Of a stretch of 26,300 nucleotides of DNA, positions 8,266-15,341 are shown piece after piece (positions within the stretch are counted from its first letter, which is position 1; the number at the start of each line of letters is the position of its first letter). Origin of the DNA: a virus. The notes below the pieces were generated by a model. The model saw nothing but the letters and a program-made list of their open reading frames with translations, was not told the origin of the DNA and ran no database searches. Position numbers and translations under genes: made by a program. The DNA is taken from IMG/VR virus record IMGVR_UViG_3300025759_000594, positions 1 through 26,300 of that record; one strand, 5' to 3'.

Positions 8266-10236
8266 CTATAAAAATGTAATTTGAATGTTTTTTGTTAAAC
8301 CAACACGATTCTCAAAATGTATTACACCTGATTGAATCCCGATATTCATAGACCCGTTAGGACCATCTGTGCCAGTTCTCGCTGCGTTGGCAATGGTGAC
8401 GTTTGTGCTTATTGATGTTTGAATGCTTCCGGCTAATGAAGTGCCAACGTCATAATAGAATAATGCTGATGATGTGTTTCCGGGGGTCGTGCTGTCACCG
8501 CCAAATGTAAAGATGCAAAATCCACCGTTTCGGGGAGGTGTGACGGGAGAATAGGAATCATCAGCAATTGTTACCTGTTTTGTTTCAAACCGATTTGATA
8601 CAGTGATATCGCCTGAAAGTACATTTACATCTCCAGTAGAATCATCAATTTGAAATAAAACCGGATTTCCTGCGCCTAAATTACCATAGAAATTTATACT
8701 TCCATTGTCTGAGCCTAAATCAAAGCCACCTTCTGAATTTTGAAACCTTATTCTTATCGATGCTGTTGAATTTGTGTCTGATATTGTAAGTTGATTTGAT
8801 AGTGTGCCTGTGTTGGATGTATCGCCAATATGGGTTTGCCCTAGATAGTTAGTAGCACCGTCGGCGTAAAGCCCTCCGGTTACTAAATCCAGATCGCCAT
8901 TAGGTATGTCTACGTTTTGTGATGAGTCGACTACTAGCCCTTGCGTCATTGTTCCGCTGGAGTTTGCAGTCCATAGTTCTAGTGTCCCCGGTATTTGATT
9001 TGTCGCAATCGTGCCTTCTGTGCCACTTTTTATATAAGCAACTTGGGTGTTTAAGTCAGTTCCATCATCACCTGCAAAAATTAAAAAGCCTATAGCATCT
9101 CCGCTAGTGATGGCTGAGTACGAGCCAATCGAAGCACTTCGACTTTTACCCAGTACCACACTCGTACCTGATGAATCGGCACTAAACCTAGTAGTCGCTA
9201 AACCACTGCTTGCGTCCGTTCCGTGATTTTGTATCTCCTTAATAGCACCACCCACCCCAATGCTTGAGGCGTTTCCTACTAAAATACTGCCACCAGTATT
9301 TATTATATCACCAGCCGATAAAGTGAGATCGCCACTCGATACAGTGAGATCGCCTGTGGATAGAGTTACATCGCCATCTTTGAGTAAAACGCTTTCAACT
9401 GTTACACCAGTGTCTGCGGTGGTTTCGTTTATTGTGTTGGATGTCAAAGCCTGTCCGTTGTCAATAATCAGGTTGTTAGCACCGGAGGTGTTACCATTAG
9501 CTAAAATTTCTGACAGCGTATCAATTGTTCCAACTTGGCTATCTACATAAGCCTTAATAGATTGTTGCGTAGCCAGTTTTGTGGCGCTATCTGACGCCAT
9601 GTTGTCTTCATCTAGTATGCCATCAACAGTTGTGGTGGCATTAATTGTCAAGTTTGTGTTACCAGTAAGCGTAGTAAATGTGCCTGCCTTTGGTGTAGTG
9701 CCGCCAATGACCGCTTCGACCGTACCATCATTAATGTCGGCTGTGCCTGCGCCAAGGGTTGGGGTGTAGAGTTCGGTAACTCTAAGTTTGGTAAATACGT
9801 CAGTGACCGTGGCACTTGCGCCACCGCCATCAAATTTTAGGACAACGTCGTAACCAGCCGGAATTTCAAAATCGTTGCTGGCGCTGTAAGTGCCTTGGAA
9901 AACAAAGACGGAGCGACTGCCTGACAGGCTGTTTCGGAAGAAAACAATCTTTTCAGCGTCATTCGGGACAAGCTGGACATACGCGTTAGCGCCTAGATCG
10001 CCACCATCAACAAACTCAATCCACTTATTTCGGCCATCTGATGTCGCACCGTCATCAATAGATAAACTGTTAGGAGAACCTGAAGTTCCTGCCGAGGACA
10101 GCGTTAAGCTGAGAACTCCGTTGATGGCTTGATCCAGAATATCAAAGTTTATGTTTGTGGTATCCCCCCAAGTACCCGACTGTTCACCGGTCGCGGGTTT
10201 TTCAATACCTAAATTAACTGTATAAGTGCTTGGCAT
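8266..10236 (-). CDS. Tail fibre protein, 656 aa
   Basis: The N-terminus TYTVNLGIEKPATGEQSGTW followed by GDTTNINFDILDQAI is a widespread virion-attachment module in marine phages. Residues 60-155 form a beta-rich block ending in YDVVLKFDGGGASATVTDVF. Residues about 160-235 carry fibre-like repeats and DEDNMASDSATKLATQQSIK, a common coiled-coil or triple-helix linker motif. Then come GDLTLS-type repeats (about 290-320) and a long Ser/Thr/Gly-rich beta shaft. The C-terminal ~90 residues (from RNGGFCIFTFGGDS) look like a separate globular tip. This protein probably recognises the host surface as a trimer. GAGGA lies upstream of ATG. The distal half is more AT-rich than the N-terminal half, consistent with exchange of the receptor-binding end. 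Confidence 0.8.
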   Translation of the reverse strand: MPSTYTVNLGIEKPATGEQSGTWGDTTNINFDILDQAINGVLSLTLSSAGTSGSPNSLSIDDGATSDGRNKWIEFVDGGDLGANAYVQLVPNDAEKIVFFRNSLSGSRSVFVFQGTYSASNDFEIPAGYDVVLKFDGGGASATVTDVFTKLRVTELYTPTLGAGTADINDGTVEAVIGGTTPKAGTFTTLTGNTNLTINATTTVDGILDEDNMASDSATKLATQQSIKAYVDSQVGTIDTLSEILANGNTSGANNLIIDNGQALTSNTINETTADTGVTVESVLLKDGDVTLSTGDLTVSSGDLTLSAGDIINTGGSILVGNASSIGVGGAIKEIQNHGTDASSGLATTRFSADSSGTSVVLGKSRSASIGSYSAITSGDAIGFLIFAGDDGTDLNTQVAYIKSGTEGTIATNQIPGTLELWTANSSGTMTQGLVVDSSQNVDIPNGDLDLVTGGLYADGATNYLGQTHIGDTSNTGTLSNQLTISDTNSTASIRIRFQNSEGGFDLGSDNGSINFYGNLGAGNPVLFQIDDSTGDVNVLSGDITVSNRFETKQVTIADDSYSPVTPPRNGGFCIFTFGGDSTTPGNTSSALFYYDVGTSLAGSIQTSISTNVTIANAARTGTDGPNGSMNIGIQSGVIHFENRVGLTKNIQITFL

Positions 10237-10248
10237 TTCTCTATTCCT

Positions 10249-11412
10249 CTACGCTGCAATTCGCGCCCAATTAGCATTCTGTTCTGGCGCCGCCTCTGCC
10301 CATGAAGGGCTTTGACTGGGTGCTTCCTCAGACCACGAAGGGCTTTGGTTTGGTACTTCCTCCGACCATGTTGCTTCTTGACTTGGGTCAACGTTAATAT
10401 AGCCCGGATTTTGATCCGGGGCAATTCTTCCGTAAACCAGTACTTTTCCAACCTGACCGGCGGCGCTTACGCCTATTATATTTATGATAGCGCCTGCATT
10501 TGCAGTAACACTACCAACTTGTCCTTCTCCAGCGACACCACTTACGCTTATAGTTTGACCGTTAGTGACCACTACAGAACCGACATTACCTGTTGCCGCA
10601 ATACCTGTTACGGGTATATTAGCTTCCCCGTAGACAGATACATCGCCAACTTGCCCACTTGCCGCAATACCCGTCGGGCTCACGTCAGCAGCAGCAGCAA
10701 CCGTAACAGATCCTACATTTGTAGTGCCCGAAAGTCCTGTGACCGGTACATTCGCCGAGGTTTCAATACTAACGCTGCCAACTTCGCCTGTTCCAGCCAA
10801 TCCGTTGGGGTAGACATTGGCACCAGCGTTAATGCTGACGGAATCGACTTGGCCAGTGCCCGAAAGTCCTGTGACCGATACATTCGCCGAGGTTTCAATA
10901 CTAACGCTGCCAACTTCGCCTGTTCCAGCATTTCCAGTAAGATTGACGTTTGCATCTGCGGTGACCGTAGCAGAGCCAACTTCGCCTGTTCCAGCATTTC
11001 CAGTAAGATTGACGTTTGCATCTGCGGTGACCGTAGCAGAGCCAACTTCGCCTGTTCCAGCCAATCCGTTGGGGTAGACATTGGCGCCAGCGTTAATGCT
11101 GACGGAATCGACTTGGCCAGTACCGGAAACACCGGTAACGTCTACATTGGCGTTGCCTATGATGCTGGCTTCGCCTATTTGGCCGGTGCCAGCAATACCT
11201 GTAACCGAAACGTTGGCTTCTGCAACTATTGTTACACTACCAACGCTACCTGTCGCTGCAATCCCAGTAACCGGCGCATTTGCTTCCGCAACAACCGTTA
11301 CAGAGCCTACGTCGCCTGTCGCACCAGCAGTAGGAACGGAGCCTTCGCCCCAACCAAGCTGGCCCCACGTCCCACGGCCCCAGCCGGTTAATGGGACGAC
11401 GACGTCGGTCAT
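10249..11412 (-). CDS. Tandem-repeat virion structural protein with W-rich ends, 387 aa
   Basis: Residues 10-24 (GWGRGTWGQLGWGEG) form a tryptophan/glycine-rich head that I have seen at the start of marine phage structural proteins. Residues 35-320 are thirteen consecutive 22-residue repeats with the consensus VGSVxVxAxANVxVTGxAGTGQ, predicted to be all beta and possibly a beta-roll or solenoid. A degenerate fourteenth follows. The last 44 residues are four 11-residue units, each with one Trp (PSWSEEAP type). The start is fused to the upstream stop (TAATG). It sits between a 150-aa structural protein and the tail fibre, so a tail appendage, whisker or surface fibre is likely. Function is not established. 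Confidence 0.7.
   Translation of the reverse strand: MTDVVVPLTGWGRGTWGQLGWGEGSVPTAGATGDVGSVTVVAEANAPVTGIAATGSVGSVTIVAEANVSVTGIAGTGQIGEASIIGNANVDVTGVSGTGQVDSVSINAGANVYPNGLAGTGEVGSATVTADANVNLTGNAGTGEVGSATVTADANVNLTGNAGTGEVGSVSIETSANVSVTGLSGTGQVDSVSINAGANVYPNGLAGTGEVGSVSIETSANVPVTGLSGTTNVGSVTVAAAADVSPTGIAASGQVGDVSVYGEANIPVTGIAATGNVGSVVVTNGQTISVSGVAGEGQVGSVTANAGAIINIIGVSAAGQVGKVLVYGRIAPDQNPGYINVDPSQEATWSEEVPNQSPSWSEEAPSQSPSWAEAAPEQNANWARIAA
10252..10383 (-). repeat. 4 x 33-bp tandem repeat encoding 11-aa Trp units
   Basis: Four 33-bp units at the 3' end of the repeat-protein gene encode 11-residue blocks of the form xQSPSWSEEAP. Tryptophan recurs exactly every 11 residues. The middle two units are the most alike at DNA level (gaagggcttt shared on the + strand); the outer two are diverged. 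Confidence 0.85.
10453..11310 (-). repeat. 13 x 66-bp in-frame tandem repeat array
   Basis: Thirteen 66-bp units encode the 22-residue repeats of the 387-aa protein. Units at 10981-11046 and 10915-10980 are identical base for base. Units at 11047-11112 and 10783-10848 differ at one base, and units at 10849-10914 and 10717-10782 differ only at a few. This points to recent duplication or gene conversion inside the array rather than selection on protein sequence alone. Outer units are more diverged. Confidence 0.9.
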
Positions 11413-11864
11413 TACGCTATCCGAATAATTGCGTTACTTGCGTCAGCAGTCGGAAAAACGATAGTGAAGTCACCGGCGGTGGAGGTCTTGTCTCCACCGA
11501 AATCCAAAACCACAACAGACGGGTTGGTTACCGAAATAGAGGTGGTGTTTGGGGTAGTGTTATAAATCAACGCGCCGCGAGCAGTAATGGTTGCAGTCGT
11601 GAAAGTTTCGTCTGCAAAATCAGTGAAAGCCGTCGTACCAGATGTCGTCGGGTTTACGTTAGTCAGAGCCTGACCGCCCGCCGAATAACCTGTACCGCTG
11701 GTTTCGTCCGTTGCTGAATACGCAGTCGTCGACGCATCTAGCGTCGCAGAACTCGTATAAAGAGCAATGTTAAAAGTGTCGCCTGTAGAGGCATCAAAAT
11801 CGTGTACACCATAAAGAAGCTCGTTCTTAAAGGATGTACACATGTAGTTTCCTGAAAAAGCCAT
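11412..11864 (-). CDS. Small virion structural protein, beta-rich, 150 aa
   Basis: The N-terminus is SGNYMCTSFKNELLYGVHDF, followed by FNIALYTSSATLDASTTAYS. It is a beta-rich, Thr/Ser-rich, almost Lys-free protein ending in TIVFPTADASNAIIRIA. I recall the FKxELLxGxHxF start followed by an ALYTSSATL strand from short structural proteins next to tail genes in many environmental phages, where the role is not known. SD GGAGA precedes the ATG, and its stop overlaps the start of the repeat protein. It is probably a tail or baseplate component made together with the repeat protein. Confidence 0.65.
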   Translation of the reverse strand: MAFSGNYMCTSFKNELLYGVHDFDASTGDTFNIALYTSSATLDASTTAYSATDETSGTGYSAGGQALTNVNPTTSGTTAFTDFADETFTTATITARGALIYNTTPNTTSISVTNPSVVVLDFGGDKTSTAGDFTIVFPTADASNAIIRIA

Positions 11865-11865
11865 G

Positions 11866-12165
11866 TCACAGTCTCCTTATTTGTTCAGCAAGCTCCTTGT
11901 GGCCTGCAAGGGTTAATGCGTTGTACACCGTTGTTCTATCACATTTTATCGCTTCACGCATGTAAAATTCCAAAATATTAACTAGTCGTTTACGAAAGGC
12001 ATGTGCTTGCGCCTTAATAGCAGGGTCTGCGTCGTCGCTGATTGAAATAATTTTGTTAGCAGCTCTTTCCGCGAGTTCCTCTGGAGTAAACCCACGGCCA
12101 CTGGTGGTATGTACTTCCACCTGAAATCCGTGGTTAATTTTCATATCTAATGCCGGAAAACTCAT
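11866..12165 (-). CDS. Hypothetical small helical protein, 99 aa
   Basis: A short beta segment (GFQVEVHTTSGRGFTPEELA) leads into a helical body (AERAANKIISISDDADPAIK and FRKRLVNILEFYMREAIKCD) and ends TVYNALTLAGHKELAEQIRR. This layout, with the HTT-x-x-RG-x-TPEELAERA motif, recurs in marine phages near head-tail connector genes; function unknown. The start is ATGA-coupled to the SU10-like adaptor gene. Position suggests a connector- or tail-assembly factor, but nothing in the sequence proves it. Confidence 0.6.
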   Translation of the reverse strand: MSFPALDMKINHGFQVEVHTTSGRGFTPEELAERAANKIISISDDADPAIKAQAHAFRKRLVNILEFYMREAIKCDRTTVYNALTLAGHKELAEQIRRL

Positions 12166-12812
12166 TGTTTTGGCCTAATTACCATTCCGGTGCGATATTC
12201 GTCAGTCACTTCCTTCGATTCGCCGAACATCTTCATACCGGCGATTGCTTCCGCAAAACGCTTCTCGTATTGTTGCAATATATCTGGCTCACCCTTCATG
12301 TAGATGTATGCTTCGATCAAGCTTCCGTACAAAAGAGCTATTTGAGCATTTTCACTCAGCCAAGTCGTCCCGCTACCGCCAGACTCAGTCAAACTGAGAG
12401 GACGATAGAAGTAATGAAGCTCAACGGCGTAGTTATCGTTCGGAGTAGGCCCCAAAATAAAGTTATCAATGTCGAAAACGGCATAATACCGTGGATTTCC
12501 AGTCGTAGACGCGTTTGGGTTAAAAGATTGGACAAAATCTGGATCTTTAAAATCCAAAAACACTTGATTTGACGAGGAATCCGTAAAACTTAACGAAAAA
12601 GGGGCTAAAAAGTCGCTAGGGCAAGCTAAATATTTGTTCGATGATGACATCGTACCACTTACGTTCTTACGGAACAGGCTTAACTGAACATTTTTGAGGA
12701 TACGCTCCTCTGCCTGAACGATAAACACCGGGATATTAGTCACAAAAGACGTTTCGTCGTACTGCGTATAGTCTTCAATGGCCTGAGTTAGCTGATCGTA
12801 TGTAAAGCTCAT
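12162..12812 (-). CDS. Putative head-tail adaptor (SU10 adaptor-like), 216 aa
   Basis: The helical N-terminus contains FVTNIPVFIVQAEERILKNV, followed by a beta domain with FRKNVSGTMSS, YLACPSDFLAPFSLSF, FLDFKDPDFVQSFNP and PRYYAVFDIDNFILGPTPND. A C-terminal helix pair includes ENAQIALLYGSLIEAYIYMK. This helix/beta/helix order and the PSDFL and PRYYAxFD motifs match the adaptor family I associate with podovirus SU10 and many marine phages. Such proteins form a ring below the portal. Coupled by ATGA on both sides, to the 100-aa gene before it and the 99-aa gene after it. Family named from memory, not by search. Confidence 0.6.
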   Translation of the reverse strand: MSFTYDQLTQAIEDYTQYDETSFVTNIPVFIVQAEERILKNVQLSLFRKNVSGTMSSSNKYLACPSDFLAPFSLSFTDSSSNQVFLDFKDPDFVQSFNPNASTTGNPRYYAVFDIDNFILGPTPNDNYAVELHYFYRPLSLTESGGSGTTWLSENAQIALLYGSLIEAYIYMKGEPDILQQYEKRFAEAIAGMKMFGESKEVTDEYRTGMVIRPKQ

Positions 12813-13111
12813 GTCACCACCGTAACGTTACCAACCTTACCAAACGCCTGAAGGGGCAAAAGGTTTGGGTTTTCGACCAGAGGCACACCAACAAACACAT
12901 CTAGCGGCTCGACACGGTCTGGTCTTGCATTCTCAAGGGCTTCTGGGTCAACAACTTTGCGGAAAGGCCCCAACTGAGGATGTTTTGGTTCATACTCGTC
13001 AGGTCCAACAAGCGCACCAGTCCATTCCCGCTTCATCAGTCGGTATGGGTATCGGAACCCGGAACGGTCCGAGATTGCCCATGAGTCTTTACCTACAGCA
13101 AATTTCGCCAT
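12809..13111 (-). CDS. Hypothetical structural protein, 100 aa
   Basis: The sequence contains WAISDRSGFRYPYRLMKREW, then GPDEYEPKHPQLGP and a Pro-rich C-terminal half (LENARPDRVEPLDVF, LLPLQAFG). The SDRSGFRYPY start with EPKHPQ recurs in small proteins between head-tail adaptor genes of environmental phages; no function is known. It starts immediately after the gp4-like gene stop (TAA then ATG) and overlaps the SU10-like gene by ATGA. Context suggests a connector or tail accessory part. Confidence 0.6.
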   Translation of the reverse strand: MAKFAVGKDSWAISDRSGFRYPYRLMKREWTGALVGPDEYEPKHPQLGPFRKVVDPEALENARPDRVEPLDVFVGVPLVENPNLLPLQAFGKVGNVTVVT

Positions 13112-13780
13112 TTACCCCGCCCTATAGTATTCGTATCTCGGAACAACATTGAATGACGCCCGATCACGGTCTTCCGTAGCTGCCCGTTCAAATTCCTCTT
13201 CATACACTGCTTTTAGCATCTGAACACGGTTTGGGGAGCGTTTCAACGCAATATAATAGGCTAAACCGGCTGCTAAACAAGGGTAAAACCTGAACGGCAT
13301 GTCCATGGTGTTGGTGTAAATATCCGCATCATCCATGCGAGTAAGCGCATCGTAAATGATAACGTCCGTGGTATTCTCTGGAACTGGCCAAATCTTTAAA
13401 TTTGGAGTTACTTGGCGGTCAAGAAAGAACTGATTTGGACGTCCTTGTGTTGTTTTGTTCGGAATATTAATGTAATCATCGCGGCTCAGGCGCAATAATG
13501 CGTAATCCGTTCCGTCTCGCCGACAAACAACCGACAAAATGTCGATCACATCATTACCCAGATCGTATTCTCCATCGCCAACTACCAGTGTTACCGTGCG
13601 TTGCTTGATGGTCCATTGATTTAAGCCTCGATTTGCCCAGTCTGCCAATAATAAGTTAAGCGAACGCTTTGCAGTTTTTAAATCGTAGCCAGTACGCACC
13701 TCAAGACCACACCGTTCAAAAGCTTCCTCGATGTATTCAGCGACATCTAAATCAAAATCTTTGCTTCCGGAAGTGGCCAT
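13112..13780 (-). CDS. Putative head-tail adaptor, P22 gp4-like, 222 aa
   Basis: Residues about 12-60 read EYIEEAFERCGLEVRTGYDL, then AKRSLNLLLADWANRGLNQW, then a beta stretch (TVTLVVGDGEYDLGNDVIDI). This helix, helix, beta pattern resembles the gp4-type tail accessory factor that attaches to a P22-type portal. The C-terminal half has NLKIWPVPENTTDVIIYDAL and MPFRFYPCLAAGLAYYIALK. I chose ATG at 13780, with AAAGGA eight bases upstream, over the GTG one codon earlier. It is the first gene after the small-protein cluster and precedes the other connector genes. Confidence in a connector role is moderate. Confidence 0.6.
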   Translation of the reverse strand: MATSGSKDFDLDVAEYIEEAFERCGLEVRTGYDLKTAKRSLNLLLADWANRGLNQWTIKQRTVTLVVGDGEYDLGNDVIDILSVVCRRDGTDYALLRLSRDDYINIPNKTTQGRPNQFFLDRQVTPNLKIWPVPENTTDVIIYDALTRMDDADIYTNTMDMPFRFYPCLAAGLAYYIALKRSPNRVQMLKAVYEEEFERAATEDRDRASFNVVPRYEYYRAG

Positions 13781-13791
13781 CACTTTATCCT

Positions 13792-13971
13792 TTACGCATT
13801 ACGAACGGCACATTTTTTCTTACCACCCGATTTACGGCTAGCAGCACCAACAGAACCCCCGGTTTTCATTTTTTTCACCATACCGCCGCCGCGCATTTTC
13901 TTAACCATACCGCCGCCGCGCATTTTCTTAACCATACCGCCGCCGCGCATTTTCTTAGGTTTCATCGCCAT
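13792..13971 (-). CDS. Small basic repeat protein (MRGGGMVKK repeats), 59 aa
   Basis: Start MAMKPKK, then three 9-residue repeats MRGGGMVKK, and a Lys/Gly-rich end (MKTGGSVGAASRKSGGKKK) with one Cys. The ATG at 13971 has a good ribosome site (AGGAGA, 7 bases away) and overlaps the previous gene by 17 bases. Net charge is very positive, with no acidic residues. Such peptides probably bind DNA or RNA or another virion protein, but I know no tested function. Reading frame and SD support the gene. Confidence 0.7.
   Translation of the reverse strand: MAMKPKKMRGGGMVKKMRGGGMVKKMRGGGMVKKMKTGGSVGAASRKSGGKKKCAVRNA
13870..13950 (-). repeat. 3 x 27-bp tandem repeat
   Basis: Three adjacent 27-bp units encode MRGGGMVKK. 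The units at 13897-13923 and 13924-13950 are identical; the third at 13870-13896 differs only near one end, where the sequence passes into the unique tail of the gene. Confidence 0.9.
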
Positions 13972-14539
13972 TTTTTAGTCTCCTATAAAGGGTTTCCCGC
14001 AAATCATATATTTCTTGGGCATTATATAGGCCATCATATTTATCATAATAGCCTTTTTTCTTCAATTTGTCTGCTGCTTCTTGAAGTTTTGATAGTCGTT
14101 GAACAAAAATCATTGAATATTCGTGTTCTATTAGGGGATCAAAGTTCACCGTTTCTTCGAAATCGGTAGGCTCATCGTCAGGGTGAAAGCCCATTAACCA
14201 TATATCTTTATCGATAAATACGCCGTCTGAAATGACTTTATTTAGACCGTTCAAATAATCGTGAAACTGTTCAGAAGTCTGCTTGTTGTTCAGATCAATA
14301 ATAATCGCTATATCAAATTGTTCTTGCCACATAGAGATAGTCGAATAAAGAAGCTGAAAGCTATCTTCATGCTTGAAAAGTATAGCAACCTTATCGTCAA
14401 GCCAAGCTTGCCTTGCATACGGACACGGAGGAAGGTTATTAAAAAAAGGATGTGGTTTCTCTAAAGCAGAATCAGACCACTGCATAATCTCCTCGACTAT
14501 GGCGGACTCTAGTGGTTGACCAAAGAAAGCTAAATTCAT
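13955..14539 (-). CDS. Conserved hypothetical protein with PPCPYA motif, 194 aa
   Basis: A well-structured, soluble-looking protein. It starts NLAFFGQPLESAIVEEIMQW, has PPCPYARQAW at residues 37-46, alternating beta and helix (DKVAILFKHED; FDIAIIIDLNN), then DIWLMGFHPDDEP at about 113-125 and a helical C-terminus (MIFVQRLSKLQEAADKLKKK). Closely similar proteins occur in cyanophages and other marine phages, in my memory always hypothetical. The CPYA motif recalls the CPFA motif of DUF1415 proteins, a weak link. It starts ATGA-coupled to the Lys-rich 127-aa gene. It is unlike a virion protein in composition, so an infection-stage factor is possible. Confidence 0.65.
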   Translation of the reverse strand: MNLAFFGQPLESAIVEEIMQWSDSALEKPHPFFNNLPPCPYARQAWLDDKVAILFKHEDSFQLLYSTISMWQEQFDIAIIIDLNNKQTSEQFHDYLNGLNKVISDGVFIDKDIWLMGFHPDDEPTDFEETVNFDPLIEHEYSMIFVQRLSKLQEAADKLKKKGYYDKYDGLYNAQEIYDLRETLYRRLKNGDET

Positions 14540-14919
14540 GACTGAGTCACAGATCCTTTAGTTCTTTTTCTCCTGCCACTCATAACAGCACCGCAACCGC
14601 GAGCAATAGCAGTTCCGGGTATAGGTTTACCGTTGAACTTTCGTTTCGGTTTTGTGTCATGTACAACACCACCGTGTTTCATCCCAGTCACTTTTGCAGC
14701 TTTTGTATTAGAAACAACTTGCTTTCCTTTTTTACCTTCGCGTTTCTTTTTTGCAGCAGTCGCTTTCCTTTCTGACTTGGAAAGGCTTTGTGCTTTGCTT
14801 CTAGGTAAACATCTATCTGGATTTTTCTTGTTTTTTGAGGTACCGCACTCCCCGGCAATGTTTCCACTACTGTCTATCCGGACCCAATCTTGGTCACGCC
14901 ATTTCTTTAATTCACCCAT
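14536..14919 (-). CDS. Lys/Arg-rich conserved small phage protein, 127 aa
   Basis: I chose ATG at 14919, inside an 8-base overlap with the previous stop (ATGGGTGA), instead of the longer frame upstream, because residues before it only mirror the preceding gene in another frame. The N-terminal domain holds WRDQDWVRIDSSGNIAGECG, then KNPDRCLPRSKAQSLSKSER and a very basic helix; the C-terminus has TGMKHGGVVHD and GTAIARGCGAVM, ending in a basic tail. The W..DW..IDS.G...G.CG...NPDRCLP pattern is common to small proteins from diverse phages and bacteria. Function unknown; the high charge suggests nucleic-acid binding. Confidence 0.65.
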   Translation of the reverse strand: MGELKKWRDQDWVRIDSSGNIAGECGTSKNKKNPDRCLPRSKAQSLSKSERKATAAKKKREGKKGKQVVSNTKAAKVTGMKHGGVVHDTKPKRKFNGKPIPGTAIARGCGAVMSGRRKRTKGSVTQS

Positions 14920-15148
14920 CTTTACGTTTATTTTTTGATTTTTTGGCGTAATTAGGATCTTTACAATATTTTGAAGCCGCCATGTTAGCGTAAGCGGAAG
15001 GGTAAGTGTCAAAAGTTCGTTCAGCCCAAGCTTTTCCAGCAGGGCATATCTTACTGCCTTTTGACTTACTTGATACAGCTCCACCTTTACGGTAGTACGT
15101 TACTCCGCAAGGTTTTGGGTCTAAACCGGTCTTGACCCTTGCTCCCAT
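14912..15148 (-). CDS. Small basic phage protein (SKICPAGKAWAERTF motif), 78 aa
   Basis: The core GSKICPAGKAWAERTFDTYP and YANMAASKYCKDPNYAKK is highly conserved in small proteins of marine and soil phages as I recall them; the two Cys are conserved. The first 30 residues are flexible and contain CGVTYYRKGGAVSSK. ATG at 15148 follows GGGGATAGACT. The gene overlaps the next by 8 bases. Charge is strongly positive. Function is unknown. Confidence 0.65.
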   Translation of the reverse strand: MGARVKTGLDPKPCGVTYYRKGGAVSSKSKGSKICPAGKAWAERTFDTYPSAYANMAASKYCKDPNYAKKSKNKRKDG

Positions 15149-15151
15149 AGT

Positions 15152-15334
15152 CTATCCCCATAATTTATGAACTAAAGGGGCTAAAATAACCAAAACAGCC
15201 AAACCCCATAGTTTCAGGTCAAGATTCTTTAGCGCTGTCTTATGTTCTTCTAGCTTCTCGTCAATACGTGCATAACGTAGATTACACTCTACTTCATGTT
15301 TCTCGAGCTTGGTTAGCATATCTTCGACTTTCAT
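15152..15334 (-). CDS. Coiled-coil/TM small protein (XhlA- or spanin-like topology), 60 aa
   Basis: I start the gene at ATG 15334 (MKVEDMLTKLEKHEVECN), 7 bases after the stop of the upstream gene, with GGTGA as ribosome site; the longer frame running to 15562 is a shadow of that upstream gene. Residues 1-40 form an amphipathic coiled coil (LRYARIDEKLEEHKTALKNL) and residues 42-58 one hydrophobic helix (LWGLAVLVILAPLVHKL), so it is a tail-anchored membrane protein. Topology resembles hemolysin XhlA-type phage proteins that work with holins. It is far from the lysis cassette, so a lysis role is only a guess. Confidence 0.65.
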   Translation of the reverse strand: MKVEDMLTKLEKHEVECNLRYARIDEKLEEHKTALKNLDLKLWGLAVLVILAPLVHKLWG

Positions 15335-15341
15335 CTCATTT

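Noticed and set aside
10713-11132. 139-codon alternative minus-strand frame within the repeats
   Set aside because: Same repeat effect; lacks SD and is wholly nested in the 387-aa gene.
10453-11310. Regular repeats considered as a CRISPR array
   Set aside because: Units are 66 bp, contiguous, in-frame and without unique spacers; no cas genes are nearby.
10312-11391. 359-codon open frame on the + strand across the repeat gene
   Set aside because: It exists because the 66-bp repeat length is a multiple of three, so a frame open in one unit is open in all. The Cys/Ser-rich product has no start signal and opposes every neighbour.
14920-15084. N-terminal extension of the 127-aa basic protein
   Set aside because: It overlaps the conserved 78-aa gene in a different frame; the ATG in the 8-base overlap at 14919 fits the coupling style of the genome.
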